A stretch of 7,651 bases of DNA from an uncultured Prevotellaceae bacterium (GCA_946055125.1 CAMGFF010000101.1:1-7651); one strand, 5' to 3'. Counted from the first letter of the stretch, positions 1-7,317 are shown. Notes: generated by a model from the letters alone, not told the origin. Made by a program: numbers and translations.

Positions 1-86
1 CGCTATTTATCCCGTTTTTCGCAACTCTAATCCCCACTAAATATCTACTGTGCCTAGAAGAGGGCGCATTTGTGTGCCATTGTAGA

Positions 87-914
87 TTATTTTGAGAGGT
101 GGTAGCGGCGGCACAGGTCGCTGAATGCCGGCAGGGCCTTTAGGGTGCGGAGCCAGGAATTGAGGCTGTCGCAAAGCTCCACGTTGTCCTTGCTAATGAT
201 GAAAGACTGGAATTGGGTGAAGCTTATGCCGGTGGCAATATCTACGTTGGAGTATTTTTCGGCAAGCGAGCGAGCAATGCTCTCGTTGATAACAGCATAG
301 CTTATTTCGCCGGCGGCCACGCGCATGAATAGCTGCTCTGGGCCATAGTTGGAGTCCTCGGTGGTGTAGATGCTGTCGCCAATCTCGCGGGCGAGGCTCT
401 CGATGCGGTCGCGCATGGGAGAGCCTTTCACCACCCACAGTGTTTTGCCGGCGAGGTCGAGCTGAGATTTCACCGGTGGGATTCCGGCAGAGTCGTTGCG
501 CTGCACCAGCACCTGGCGGTCGAGGTAAAGCTCATCGGTGAAGAGAAACTGGTTGCGATTTTCCTTAGTCACCGGGAACTGCGCCACAAGGATGTGGTAT
601 CGGTTGTCGCAGAGGGCGTTAAGTGCGTCTTCGAGTTGCACTATAGGGTAGAATTTCACGTTGCGGTGAGCCGTAGCTGCCATTAGGCGCAGGGCGTCGT
701 AGGCGAAACCGCCGAGGGTGTCGTTATAGGTGTAGCAAGCCAGGGGGGAGTATTCTATGGCCACGCGCAGGGTGTCGCCTCCAGCCTCGTGGGAGGCAGT
801 TGCGGGGGCTTGCCTGCTGCACAGGTGAAGCACGGCCATTAGCGAGATTATCACCAAAAGGAGCACGATGTAGATTACCGGGTTTCCTTTTTTAGGGAGA
901 AGCGTTTTGTCCAT
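87..914 (-). CDS. Membrane-anchored type-3 solute-binding domain protein
   Basis: Predicted 275-residue protein. Residues 1-12 are short and basic (KK at 8-9), and 13-31 form a hydrophobic segment followed by SRQ, so it is probably an inner-membrane signal anchor. Cys32 is preceded by Leu-His-Leu, a poor lipobox, so a lipoprotein is less likely. The rest resembles a bacterial extracellular solute-binding protein family 3 domain: a first strand TLRVAIE at 48-54, GGFAYDALRL near 68-77, a PVTKENR...FLFT segment near 114-126, LAGKTLWVVKGSP at 154-166, and the AAGEISYAVIN hinge-return segment near 200-210. Such domains bind amino acids or related small ligands in the periplasm, and also form the N-terminal half of MltF-type lytic transglycosylases. 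No transglycosylase domain is present here. I chose the ATG at 914, 13 bp after the porin stop; an in-frame ATG at 944 would overlap the porin by 17 bp and put ten polar residues before the anchor. It is probably co-transcribed with the porin. The ligand cannot be told from sequence. Confidence 0.8.
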   Translation of the reverse strand: MDKTLLPKKGNPVIYIVLLLVIISLMAVLHLCSRQAPATASHEAGGDTLRVAIEYSPLACYTYNDTLGGFAYDALRLMAATAHRNVKFYPIVQLEDALNALCDNRYHILVAQFPVTKENRNQFLFTDELYLDRQVLVQRNDSAGIPPVKSQLDLAGKTLWVVKGSPMRDRIESLAREIGDSIYTTEDSNYGPEQLFMRVAAGEISYAVINESIARSLAEKYSNVDIATGISFTQFQSFIISKDNVELCDSLNSWLRTLKALPAFSDLCRRYHLSK

Positions 915-927
915 ATTCAGGGTGGAG

Positions 928-2895
928 TTAGTTCTGGAAATCAACAGAGAGGCCGAGCTGGAAGCGGCGTGCGTTGAGCGGATAGTGAGGCATGGAGAAA
1001 GTGCGCTTAGTGCCGAAGAGGCCGTCGCTCACATTCGACATCATGAGGAAGAAACGAGTCTTCTTGAGCTTGAAGTCGGCATATACGTTGGCGAATGGGA
1101 AGTTGCCGCACTTCATCTCGCTCTGGTTGCAGAAAGACATTGTGGCGGGGTTGTATCGCGGAGCGTAGTAGTTGGTGTAGTAGCTGCAATCCACGCCTAA
1201 GTTCACCTTCAGCACTCGTGCTATTGCAAACTTGAGGAACATATTGGAGTAGATTGCGAATTTGGGCAGAGGCAGCACGCTCTCTTTGCTCGAGGTCTGG
1301 TAGGTGAGCGTGTTGTGCCAGTTGAAAGGCCCGGCAGAGAGGCGGTGCGATAGCGTTGCGCTCAGCACCTGCACATTGTCGCCGGCCTGCAAGGGGAAGC
1401 CGTCCTCGGCAAAATACACATAGTTCTGAATGTTTTCCACGCCCACGTTCAGGCGGGCGCCCACGTGAGGCACATCAAGTATTCCACCCAGGCGCAGGCG
1501 GCGCGTCTTGCCGAAGTCGTTTTGCCAGATGAAGTGGTTGGAGATGTAGTTGCGAAGCAGGTAGGGCACTTCCTGGTTCTTGAAGTAGCCATATCCTGTG
1601 ATACGCAGGGTGTCGCGGCGTAGGCGGAACTTGGTGGAAATGTCGCCGCTCACGTCGATGTCGCCGGCCACCGAGCCGAGCACACCAAATTGAGCCGTGG
1701 CATTATAGGTGAGCAGAGAGCCGCGCTGCTTGGTGAGCTGTCCGCCAATCCACGCCACATTGTCGGTGTAAGCGTGAGGAATCACCACCTGGGGGCGAGG
1801 CGTGAGCTTTCCGCTCTGAGCCGACTCGGCATCGATGGTGTCGGTTCCTTGAGTGAATTTCCTTATTTCGTGGGTGGCAAAGGCCGCCAGGCCGAATTTT
1901 GCATATTCATGGAAACCCTCGAGGAGCGAAATGCCCACGGTGTTGCTCAAGCGCCAGTGCTTGGTCTGGTCGTCGGTTCCGTTGAGGCTGAGGTAGGTAT
2001 TGGCGAAGAAAGAGGTGTCCTCCTTTGCCGAGGTGTTGAGGAACATGTGCTTGTTGGTCTTGTAGCGCATGGTCCAGATGAAGCTTGTGACGGGGATATA
2101 GGTCTTGCTTATGATGGAGTCGGTGCTGTCGCGCTCGGTTTGGTAGTAGCCCACCTTGTAGCGGTGGTTCATGTAGAACTCCTGTCCCCACACTTGAGAA
2201 TGGGCGGAGTTGAGGTTGACGGGGATAGTCTGATAATCGACTTTTGTGGTGCCACCCTGCACCTCGGCGGGGTCGGTGATATAGCGGTCGTCGGTGATAC
2301 CTCCGTTTTCCTTGTTGAGGAAGTTGTAGTGGTTGTAGAAAGCCTGGAGCTCATATCGGTCGCCTATGTAGGAGCCGAATAGCCTCCATGTGAAGTCTTT
2401 TGAGGATTGCTTGTTGTAGAAGCCCTTGGAGTAGAGATAGTCGAGGGCGGCGCCGGCCTGGATTTTCTTGTTCACGTTGCCCGAGAATTCAGCCCTGAGC
2501 CTGTCCTGCACGTTTTCCTTGTTTCCTCCGGTGTTGTAGCTCATGAGTGTCATGGGGATTCGCGTGTTGTAGAAGCGCTGAGTGTGCACCGATGGCAGCC
2601 AAGCCTCGAGAGCGTCCTCGAAGAAGAAGTCGCTGGCCTGCGAGCGCTCGAAGAAGATTTGGTTCTGCCCCTCGGCGCCAAGGTTGCCGGTGGTGGCATA
2701 GGCTGCGCTCACCAATGAGGGCACAGCCTGGCGGTGATAGTCGAGCTGGAGCGTGTCGATGGTCGATTCGTAGCGCTGGCCCAGCGGCTCTGTGATTCGC
2801 CAGGCATAGGAAGGCTCAATCTTGGGCCCGCGCTTTCCCAAGGCCGGCACGGCAGTTGCTGCAATAAGTATTATGAATAAGAGTGTTTGCTTCAT
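928..2895 (-). CDS. Putative outer-membrane porin (Porin_10-like family)
   Basis: The 655-residue product begins with a typical Sec signal peptide (MKQTLLFIIL..., likely cleavage after the ALG at about 18-20). The mature part is rich in alternating aromatic and polar residues, as in a beta-barrel. It carries motifs I associate with the Bacteroidota family annotated 'putative porin': FYNTRIPMTLMSYNTGGNKE near 108-127, the FSGNVNKKIQ and YLYSKGFYNKQSS segments near 137-165, LFGSYIGDRYELQAFYN near 172-188, and NGGITDDRYI near 197-206. Length is usual for the family. The C-terminal strand reads RRFQLGLSVDFQN, with the aromatic residue third from the end rather than last. The expected role is a passive or low-specificity outer-membrane channel. 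A promoter lies just upstream, and a solute-binding protein gene follows after 13 bp, suggesting joint expression and perhaps a shared substrate. Substrate specificity is not predictable from this sequence. The ATG at 2895 is the only start that gives a proper signal peptide. Confidence 0.88.
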   Translation of the reverse strand: MKQTLLFIILIAATAVPALGKRGPKIEPSYAWRITEPLGQRYESTIDTLQLDYHRQAVPSLVSAAYATTGNLGAEGQNQIFFERSQASDFFFEDALEAWLPSVHTQRFYNTRIPMTLMSYNTGGNKENVQDRLRAEFSGNVNKKIQAGAALDYLYSKGFYNKQSSKDFTWRLFGSYIGDRYELQAFYNHYNFLNKENGGITDDRYITDPAEVQGGTTKVDYQTIPVNLNSAHSQVWGQEFYMNHRYKVGYYQTERDSTDSIISKTYIPVTSFIWTMRYKTNKHMFLNTSAKEDTSFFANTYLSLNGTDDQTKHWRLSNTVGISLLEGFHEYAKFGLAAFATHEIRKFTQGTDTIDAESAQSGKLTPRPQVVIPHAYTDNVAWIGGQLTKQRGSLLTYNATAQFGVLGSVAGDIDVSGDISTKFRLRRDTLRITGYGYFKNQEVPYLLRNYISNHFIWQNDFGKTRRLRLGGILDVPHVGARLNVGVENIQNYVYFAEDGFPLQAGDNVQVLSATLSHRLSAGPFNWHNTLTYQTSSKESVLPLPKFAIYSNMFLKFAIARVLKVNLGVDCSYYTNYYAPRYNPATMSFCNQSEMKCGNFPFANVYADFKLKKTRFFLMMSNVSDGLFGTKRTFSMPHYPLNARRFQLGLSVDFQN

Positions 2896-2925
2896 GCTTT
2901 AGTATGCTTCAAGTAAATCTGTCGG

Positions 2926-2956
2926 CAAAGTTACTAATTATCCGCGCAACCCGAAA
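2926..2956 (-). promoter_or_regulatory. Bacteroidota-type promoter for the porin operon
   Basis: Read on the minus strand, TAACTTTG (2926-2933) matches the TAnnTTTG -7 box exactly. TTTC (2953-2956) matches three of four bases of the TTTG -33 box, with a 19-bp spacer, within the usual 19-21 bp. Transcription would begin at roughly 2920, giving a short leader of about 25 nt before the porin ATG. Assigned by motif only. Confidence 0.6.
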
Positions 2957-3040
2957 GCAATGCCACACTTTTCTTTATCCACACTGCCTCATTTTCTCAA
3001 GCCAAGCACAGTGGAGTGTAGCTTTTTTAGGACGCTTTAT

Positions 3041-3070
3041 TTTGTTTCTCGAAAAAAATGTATAATTTTG
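3041..3070 (+). promoter_or_regulatory. Bacteroidota-type promoter for the two secreted-protein genes
   Basis: TTTG at 3041-3044 and TAATTTTG at 3063-3070 match the -33 and -7 boxes exactly, with an 18-bp spacer, one base shorter than typical. Transcription would start near 3075, leaving a leader of about 100 nt before the ATG at 3174. The box lies about 130 bp from the oppositely directed porin promoter, so the two units are divergently transcribed. Motif evidence only. Confidence 0.6.
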
Positions 3071-3149
3071 CCACAAAATTCAGGCGTTTTGCTTTGTGTG
3101 GGGTCGATAAGCCACCTATTATGCAAAAAGTCTGTATAATCTACTGTTA

Positions 3150-3189
3150 AAACAATCAAAACTGTAATTTTTTATGCTGAAACAATCAA
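3150..3189 (+). repeat. 10-bp direct repeat flanking the start codon
   Basis: AAACAATCAA occurs at 3150-3159 and again at 3180-3189, exactly 30 bp apart. The first copy lies in the leader and the second lies within codons 3-6 of the 782-residue gene. Chance is possible because the region is A-rich. Confidence 0.5.
3154..3173 (+). promoter_or_regulatory. Non-Shine-Dalgarno translation leader, copy 1
   Basis: The 20 bases before the ATG contain AATCAAAA (3154-3161) and AATTTTTT (3166-3173), with the six-T run touching the start codon. No purine-rich Shine-Dalgarno sequence is present. The same two blocks precede the next gene's start (5521-5544), with an 8-base instead of a 4-base gap. The match supports both start choices and suggests a duplicated or conserved initiation context. 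Confidence 0.5.
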
Positions 3190-5522
3190 TCAGTTGTCTT
3201 TTGCTGCAATGCTCGGTGTTTGCCGCCATTGCTACGCCTCAAAGTGCTGCCTCGGCTATCGAGGTGATGGATCCGTCGGCAGTGAGCGTGGTATCCAGCC
3301 GCGACATCAGCGATGGCCGAGTTCTCCAGGTAGTGGAGCTGCCCGATGGCCGCTTGTGCCGCCGTGTGTTGCCTAAGTTTGGTGCCGGCAATGACCAAAT
3401 CGAGGCTGTGGCACCCAAGGCTGTGATGCCTATTAAGCCCACAGAGGCCGAGAGCACATATTTTTTTGAGAATTTCGAGAGCTGGGACGGTGTGACCTAC
3501 GACTGGATTCCCGCCGGATGGACCGACATCTCGAAGTGTGACCCGCCGAGTGTGGCCCCCGAGGATCAGGGAATCAACCCCACTTGGCAGGTGGAATATC
3601 CGAGCTGGGACCTGAGCATTGAGGGCCGCTACTTTGCCCGTGTGGCCAATAACTACCACTCCGACCCCGCCACCGGTGCCCTGGTGAATGAGAGTCAGGA
3701 CGAGTGGCTCATCACACCCTCACTTACCCTCAACGATGGCGAGTGGCTCTACTTCTACCTTTGCTACCACCCGGGCTGGGTGTTCTTCGACTCGCAGAAG
3801 TACACCATGACCGCGCTCAACAACGTGATGGAGGTGCACATATCGGAAGATGGCGGTGAGACGTGGACCGCAATCTGGTCGTGCCTCGAAGACGCGCAGA
3901 ACTACTCCAACAGCGAGCTTTATGCCAGCCTTGCCTCTATCACCGGCACTTGGATTCCGGTGCGCCTCTCCTTGGAGAACTATGTGGGCAAGACGATTAA
4001 GATTGCTTTCCGCTATGTGGGCTGCAATGGCGAGTCGATGGCTATCGACTGCGTGACGGTGAAGAAGCCCTCGCCAACTGCCCTCTACACCATTCCTATC
4101 GGCTCGTTCTACAGCGGCTACGACATCAACTCGCAGCTTGCCGACAAGAACTCGGTGCTCGCAAGCCCCTTCTCGGAGCTTACATTCTATAACGCATCGA
4201 ATGTGGATTGTGTGGACTTCAACTGGACCTACACCACCGATGGCTCCAACACCAAGCAATCGACCGACATGGACCTTGTGGCCGAGTACCGACCCGGTGA
4301 ATATGCCTTCCCCTCGCTTCACGCCGTGGCCGGCAATGGCACAGCCTCCGACTTCACCATGGGCCGCGACTTCCTGAAGGTGGGCGGCTCGCTTGGTGAC
4401 TTCGGTGCCGGAAACTACGACACCGCTAAGGGCATAAGCTACTACACCGTGGGCGGAAACAACCTTTTCGGCACCGGCAGCGACAGCTTCTGGACCAAAT
4501 ACATAGGCATGGATGGCGTTGACGTGAAGCTCTCCGCAATATGCAACTACTTCCCCAAGCCCGCGCACTCCTACTGCTTAAGCCGCGTGTGGGTGAATGC
4601 TAACGTGACGGCGCTCGACGGCGCTCTCTTCACGCTGAAGGCTTTCCGCGTGGTCAATGGCACGATTGAGAGCGATCCATTTGCAGTTGCCGTGTGCGAC
4701 GGCTCGCAGATACAAACCGTGATTAGTGGCGGCAATCGCCTCTCGGCCTTGCCTTTCGATTTTGGCCGCACAATCACAGTAGATACCGGCATCTTCCTGA
4801 AGCTTACCGGCTTTGACGACACGGTGAACGTGCAGAACTTTGTGGTGCTAAACCAAAACACCCCCAACCCCGAGGGCTCCAACTATGCCTATGTATTCCT
4901 TACCGGTTATAAGGATGGCATGACCGACGACCTCCTTATCCCTGCATCCAACATCAACAGCTCGGTGGGCCCGCTCTGCACGGCTTTCTGCTTCAACCTC
5001 GATGCCAATTTCACATGGCTTGAGTGCAGCGACCCCTCTTTCTATGCTGGCGAGCTGAAGCAGTCGAAGGGCCTGAAGTTCTACACCGAGTATCGCGCCG
5101 ACGACTTCACGATCACCGGCGACGGCATCGACGACTGGATTACCTACAAGCTCGGAGCCTACAACGAGGAAACCCACCAGCAGCTCGTGACTTTCACCGT
5201 GGCCGACAATCCCGGCTCGGAGCGTGAGAGCAACGTTACGGTAGAGGTGCCCGGCTCGCGCTGCATCGTCACCATTTCGCAAGATGCTTCGTCGGGCGTA
5301 TCTACAGTGGTGGCTTCGTCGAAGCTCAAGGTGCAGAATGGGGCTATCGTGGTAAGCGACGCCGGCGGTGAGCAGCTTGCCATCTACAACACCCTTGGCG
5401 CCATTGCCCTGTGCACAGCCATTGCCGGCGAGAGTGCCACCGTTTCCACTGCCTCACTGCCGGCTGGAATCTATGTGGCGCGCCTTAGCAGCGGTGCAAG
5501 CATTAAGTTTGCAATAAAATAA
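3174..5522 (+). CDS. Secreted choice-of-anchor J protein with BACON-like and T9SS sorting domains
   Basis: The 782-residue product starts with a signal peptide (likely cut after Ala-Ser-Ala at 26-28) and a spacer of about 65 residues. Residues 95-298 look like a choice-of-anchor J (cleaved-adhesin, MAM-like) beta-sandwich: FFENFESWD at 97-105, a GW at 115-116, DEWLITPSLTL near 176-186, EVHISEDGGETW near 220-231, and the closing AIDCVTVKK near 290-298. Residues about 303-610 are a region I do not recognise, shared with the next gene. Residues about 618-706 resemble a BACON domain (DDWITY near 653-658, a Val-Thr-rich strand, then CIVTISQDAS). The last 65 residues, ending LPAGIYVARLSSGASIKFAIK in two parts, fit a type A T9SS sorting domain, so export across the outer membrane and surface attachment are expected. 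No catalytic motif was found. A role in binding glycan, protein or mucin is possible but inferred. It is first in a two-gene unit with 22 bp to the next gene. Confidence 0.82.
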   Translation: MLKQSISCLLLQCSVFAAIATPQSAASAIEVMDPSAVSVVSSRDISDGRVLQVVELPDGRLCRRVLPKFGAGNDQIEAVAPKAVMPIKPTEAESTYFFENFESWDGVTYDWIPAGWTDISKCDPPSVAPEDQGINPTWQVEYPSWDLSIEGRYFARVANNYHSDPATGALVNESQDEWLITPSLTLNDGEWLYFYLCYHPGWVFFDSQKYTMTALNNVMEVHISEDGGETWTAIWSCLEDAQNYSNSELYASLASITGTWIPVRLSLENYVGKTIKIAFRYVGCNGESMAIDCVTVKKPSPTALYTIPIGSFYSGYDINSQLADKNSVLASPFSELTFYNASNVDCVDFNWTYTTDGSNTKQSTDMDLVAEYRPGEYAFPSLHAVAGNGTASDFTMGRDFLKVGGSLGDFGAGNYDTAKGISYYTVGGNNLFGTGSDSFWTKYIGMDGVDVKLSAICNYFPKPAHSYCLSRVWVNANVTALDGALFTLKAFRVVNGTIESDPFAVAVCDGSQIQTVISGGNRLSALPFDFGRTITVDTGIFLKLTGFDDTVNVQNFVVLNQNTPNPEGSNYAYVFLTGYKDGMTDDLLIPASNINSSVGPLCTAFCFNLDANFTWLECSDPSFYAGELKQSKGLKFYTEYRADDFTITGDGIDDWITYKLGAYNEETHQQLVTFTVADNPGSERESNVTVEVPGSRCIVTISQDASSGVSTVVASSKLKVQNGAIVVSDAGGEQLAIYNTLGAIALCTAIAGESATVSTASLPAGIYVARLSSGASIKFAIK

Positions 5523-5544
5523 TCAAAAAATACACCAATTTTTT
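5521..5544 (+). promoter_or_regulatory. Non-Shine-Dalgarno translation leader, copy 2
   Basis: AATCAAAA (5521-5528) and AATTTTTT (5537-5544) precede the ATG at 5545, repeating the blocks seen before the first secreted-protein gene. The leader overlaps the last two bases of the upstream TAA stop. There is no promoter-like TAnnTTTG box and no hairpin in the gap, so the second gene is probably translated from the same transcript. Confidence 0.5.
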
Positions 5545-7245
5545 ATGAGAAAATTAAGTTTGTTTCTTTGCGCCTGTGCCATGGCAGGCACGATGGGCGC
5601 TCAGCAGCAGGAGCTGCTGAAGGTGGCAAGCCGTGCGCCACAATCGGCTGCCGCAGCAGCTCCCGCCGCCACCGACGTGCACTATGCGCTTCCCGATGGT
5701 TGCTTCTACTTCGGAGACTGGATCCGCGACCGATACTATTTCAATGTGTGCACCTCTGTTATAGCACCGGCACACGCCACAATCCACTTTGCCAACGATG
5801 GCAAGGAGGGCGACAGCTATCGGTGGACCTACAGCAACCCAACCGACTACAGCTACTCGATAAGCAACATGACCACTTGCACTGCCGACACACGCGACCT
5901 CACTTTCGCCTCGGAGTGCTACAACTATGGCTATATGCCCACCCTCGCCACCACTGTGGGTGGCACCACCACCGAGTATTCTTTCCCACCTTACTCCGAC
6001 AACCGCAAGTCGTTTTTCCAGATTGGCGGCCGCCCCGGCGACTTCTACCACGCCAATCAGCCCGGCCTTCAAGAGAATGGCTTCTATGGATTCATGCAAT
6101 ATGACTTCCGCGGAGCATATGTGAACCTCTATGCCAACGGCGCTATGGACTCCTATGTGTTTGGCAAGGGAGCCGAGACTGAGCGCGAGGGTATTACGGG
6201 CTTTGTGTCGATGTTTCACAAGCCTGCCGCTCCCTATGTGCTCAAGGATGGCATAAAGGTGAGCATAGGCATTTCGTGCGACGACGATGCCGAGATTACC
6301 GTCACACTGCGCAAGGCAACTAAGGTGAGCGACACCGAGTATGACCTTGGTGCCGAGATTGGCCACGCCACTCTCACCGGAGCGCAGATTAAGGAGCAGA
6401 TGGCAAAGTACGCTATTGGCGACGACTACATAGGCTGGCTGCACTTCGCCGATTTCGTTATGACCAATGAGGAGGGCGACGACGTGTCGATCCTCCCCGC
6501 GACTATCGACACCGCCCTGGCCGTGGTGTTCACTGGCTGGAACAACACCAAGGTGTCCAAATTTGAGATTTTCACCAATGAGCAGATTCTCAAGAGCAAT
6601 GGCACCTACGACTCTCTCGCCAACTCCCGCATCGAGACTTCCACTTTCTTCACCGGCGGAACCTACGGCAAGGACGCCAAGGCTAAATATGAGCACTTTG
6701 TGGGCGCAGTGTCGCTCGGAGCGTTCTTCCCGATTCTCCACCCCGAAACCGACAGCTACAATGCCACGGCCGAGGGCGGAACACAGACGGTGAAGGTGGA
6801 CCGCTACCAGTATATGGCACCCGAGCCATTCTCGGCCACCTGCGATGCCGAGTGGGTGACTGTGACCACAGCCTCCACCTCATCGACACGCACCTGGTGT
6901 GGCACCCTCACAGTGACCGTAGCCCCCAACGAGAACGCTGAGGCTCGCAGCGCTGTGGTGACGCTCACCGACACCGACGGCTCCCGCTCGGAGTTTGTGG
7001 TGAATCAGGAAGCTAACCTTTTGGGAGTGGAAGGCGTGGCTGCCGCAGGCAGCAAGGCTTTCGTTGTGGGCAATACGCTCAGCCTTCGCGGAGTGAATGG
7101 CACGGTGCGCATCTTTAATGCAGCCGGCAGCCTTGTGATGACCACCACAGTCGGTGGCGATGCCTCTGTTTCTGTAGCCGGCCTCGCAAGCGGCATCTAC
7201 TTCGTGAGCCTCCCCGGAGGCAGCTGCACTCGATTTGTGAAGTAA
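5545..7245 (+). CDS. Secreted BACON / T9SS sorting-domain protein, paralog of the upstream gene
   Basis: The 566-residue product has a signal peptide (MRKLSLFLCA..., likely cut near Gly-Ala-Gln at 18-20) and an Ala-rich linker to about residue 43. Residues about 46-400 form an uncharacterised core matching the preceding gene's residues from about 305. Paired landmarks are LPDGCFYFG with IPIGSFYSG, WTY94-96 with WTY351-353, FFQIGGRPGDF with FLKVGGSLGDF, and ATIDTALAVVFTGW with ITVDTGIFLKLTGF. Residues 404-489 are a clear BACON-like domain (AEGGTQTVKV, AEWVTV, then NENAEARSAVVTLTDTDG and a closing VNQEA). Residues about 495-566 are a type A T9SS sorting domain (VRIFNAAGSLV, LASGIYFVSLPGG, CTRFVK). 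The choice-of-anchor J domain of its neighbour is absent. The product is expected on the cell surface or released. No enzyme motif was seen. Translation ends with tandem TAA TAG, followed by a strong hairpin. The function is unknown; binding of glycan or a host factor is a guess based on BACON. Confidence 0.8.
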   Translation: MRKLSLFLCACAMAGTMGAQQQELLKVASRAPQSAAAAAPAATDVHYALPDGCFYFGDWIRDRYYFNVCTSVIAPAHATIHFANDGKEGDSYRWTYSNPTDYSYSISNMTTCTADTRDLTFASECYNYGYMPTLATTVGGTTTEYSFPPYSDNRKSFFQIGGRPGDFYHANQPGLQENGFYGFMQYDFRGAYVNLYANGAMDSYVFGKGAETEREGITGFVSMFHKPAAPYVLKDGIKVSIGISCDDDAEITVTLRKATKVSDTEYDLGAEIGHATLTGAQIKEQMAKYAIGDDYIGWLHFADFVMTNEEGDDVSILPATIDTALAVVFTGWNNTKVSKFEIFTNEQILKSNGTYDSLANSRIETSTFFTGGTYGKDAKAKYEHFVGAVSLGAFFPILHPETDSYNATAEGGTQTVKVDRYQYMAPEPFSATCDAEWVTVTTASTSSTRTWCGTLTVTVAPNENAEARSAVVTLTDTDGSRSEFVVNQEANLLGVEGVAAAGSKAFVVGNTLSLRGVNGTVRIFNAAGSLVMTTTVGGDASVSVAGLASGIYFVSLPGGSCTRFVK

Positions 7246-7270
7246 TAGCAACCCTATAAAAACAAAAAAT

Positions 7271-7295
7271 GAGCCTCCACCGTGGGGCTCTTTTT
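7271..7295. terminator. Bidirectional intrinsic terminator between convergent genes
   Basis: GAGCC (7271-7275) pairs with GGCTC (7286-7290), extended by a G-U and a C-G pair, enclosing a small loop. TTTTT follows at 7291-7295. On the opposite strand the hairpin is followed by six T and then more T (7264-7269 and beyond), so the same structure can end both the plus-strand pair and the minus-strand gene to its right. Confidence 0.85.
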
Positions 7296-7317
7296 GTTGA
7301 TTTGTAGTATCGGCACC

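Noticed and set aside
63..78. Small inverted repeat downstream of the solute-binding gene as a terminator
   Set aside because: The 6-bp stem has an A-C mismatch in the minus-strand RNA and no T-run after it, so it is not a convincing terminator. Nothing else was seen in bases 1-86.
915..944. Earlier start (ATG at 944) for the solute-binding protein
   Set aside because: It would overlap the porin gene and add ten polar residues ahead of the anchor; the ATG at 914 gives a more typical N-terminus and spacing, though the earlier start is not excluded.
1690..2382. Open frame of 230 codons antisense to the porin
   Set aside because: The porin frame carries clear family motifs across this stretch; the opposite product shows only low-complexity Val/Gly/Glu composition.
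2883..3065. 60-codon plus-strand frame across the divergent intergenic region
   Set aside because: It overlaps the porin start and both predicted promoters, has no family features, and ends inside the -7 box region.
3098..3115. GTGG/CCAC pairing in the leader as a riboswitch-like structure
   Set aside because: The pairing is only four base pairs with no recognisable aptamer, well within chance.
3720..4568. Open frame of 282 codons antisense to the first secreted-protein gene
   Set aside because: Same artefact of codon bias; no promoter, leader or domain supports it, and it lies within the conserved coding frame.
5554..6741. Open frame of 395 codons antisense to the second secreted-protein gene
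   Set aside because: It is fully covered by a gene with a signal peptide, BACON-like and sorting domains. The antisense product is His/Val/Ala/Gly-rich with no recognisable domain, as expected from GC-biased codons read backwards.
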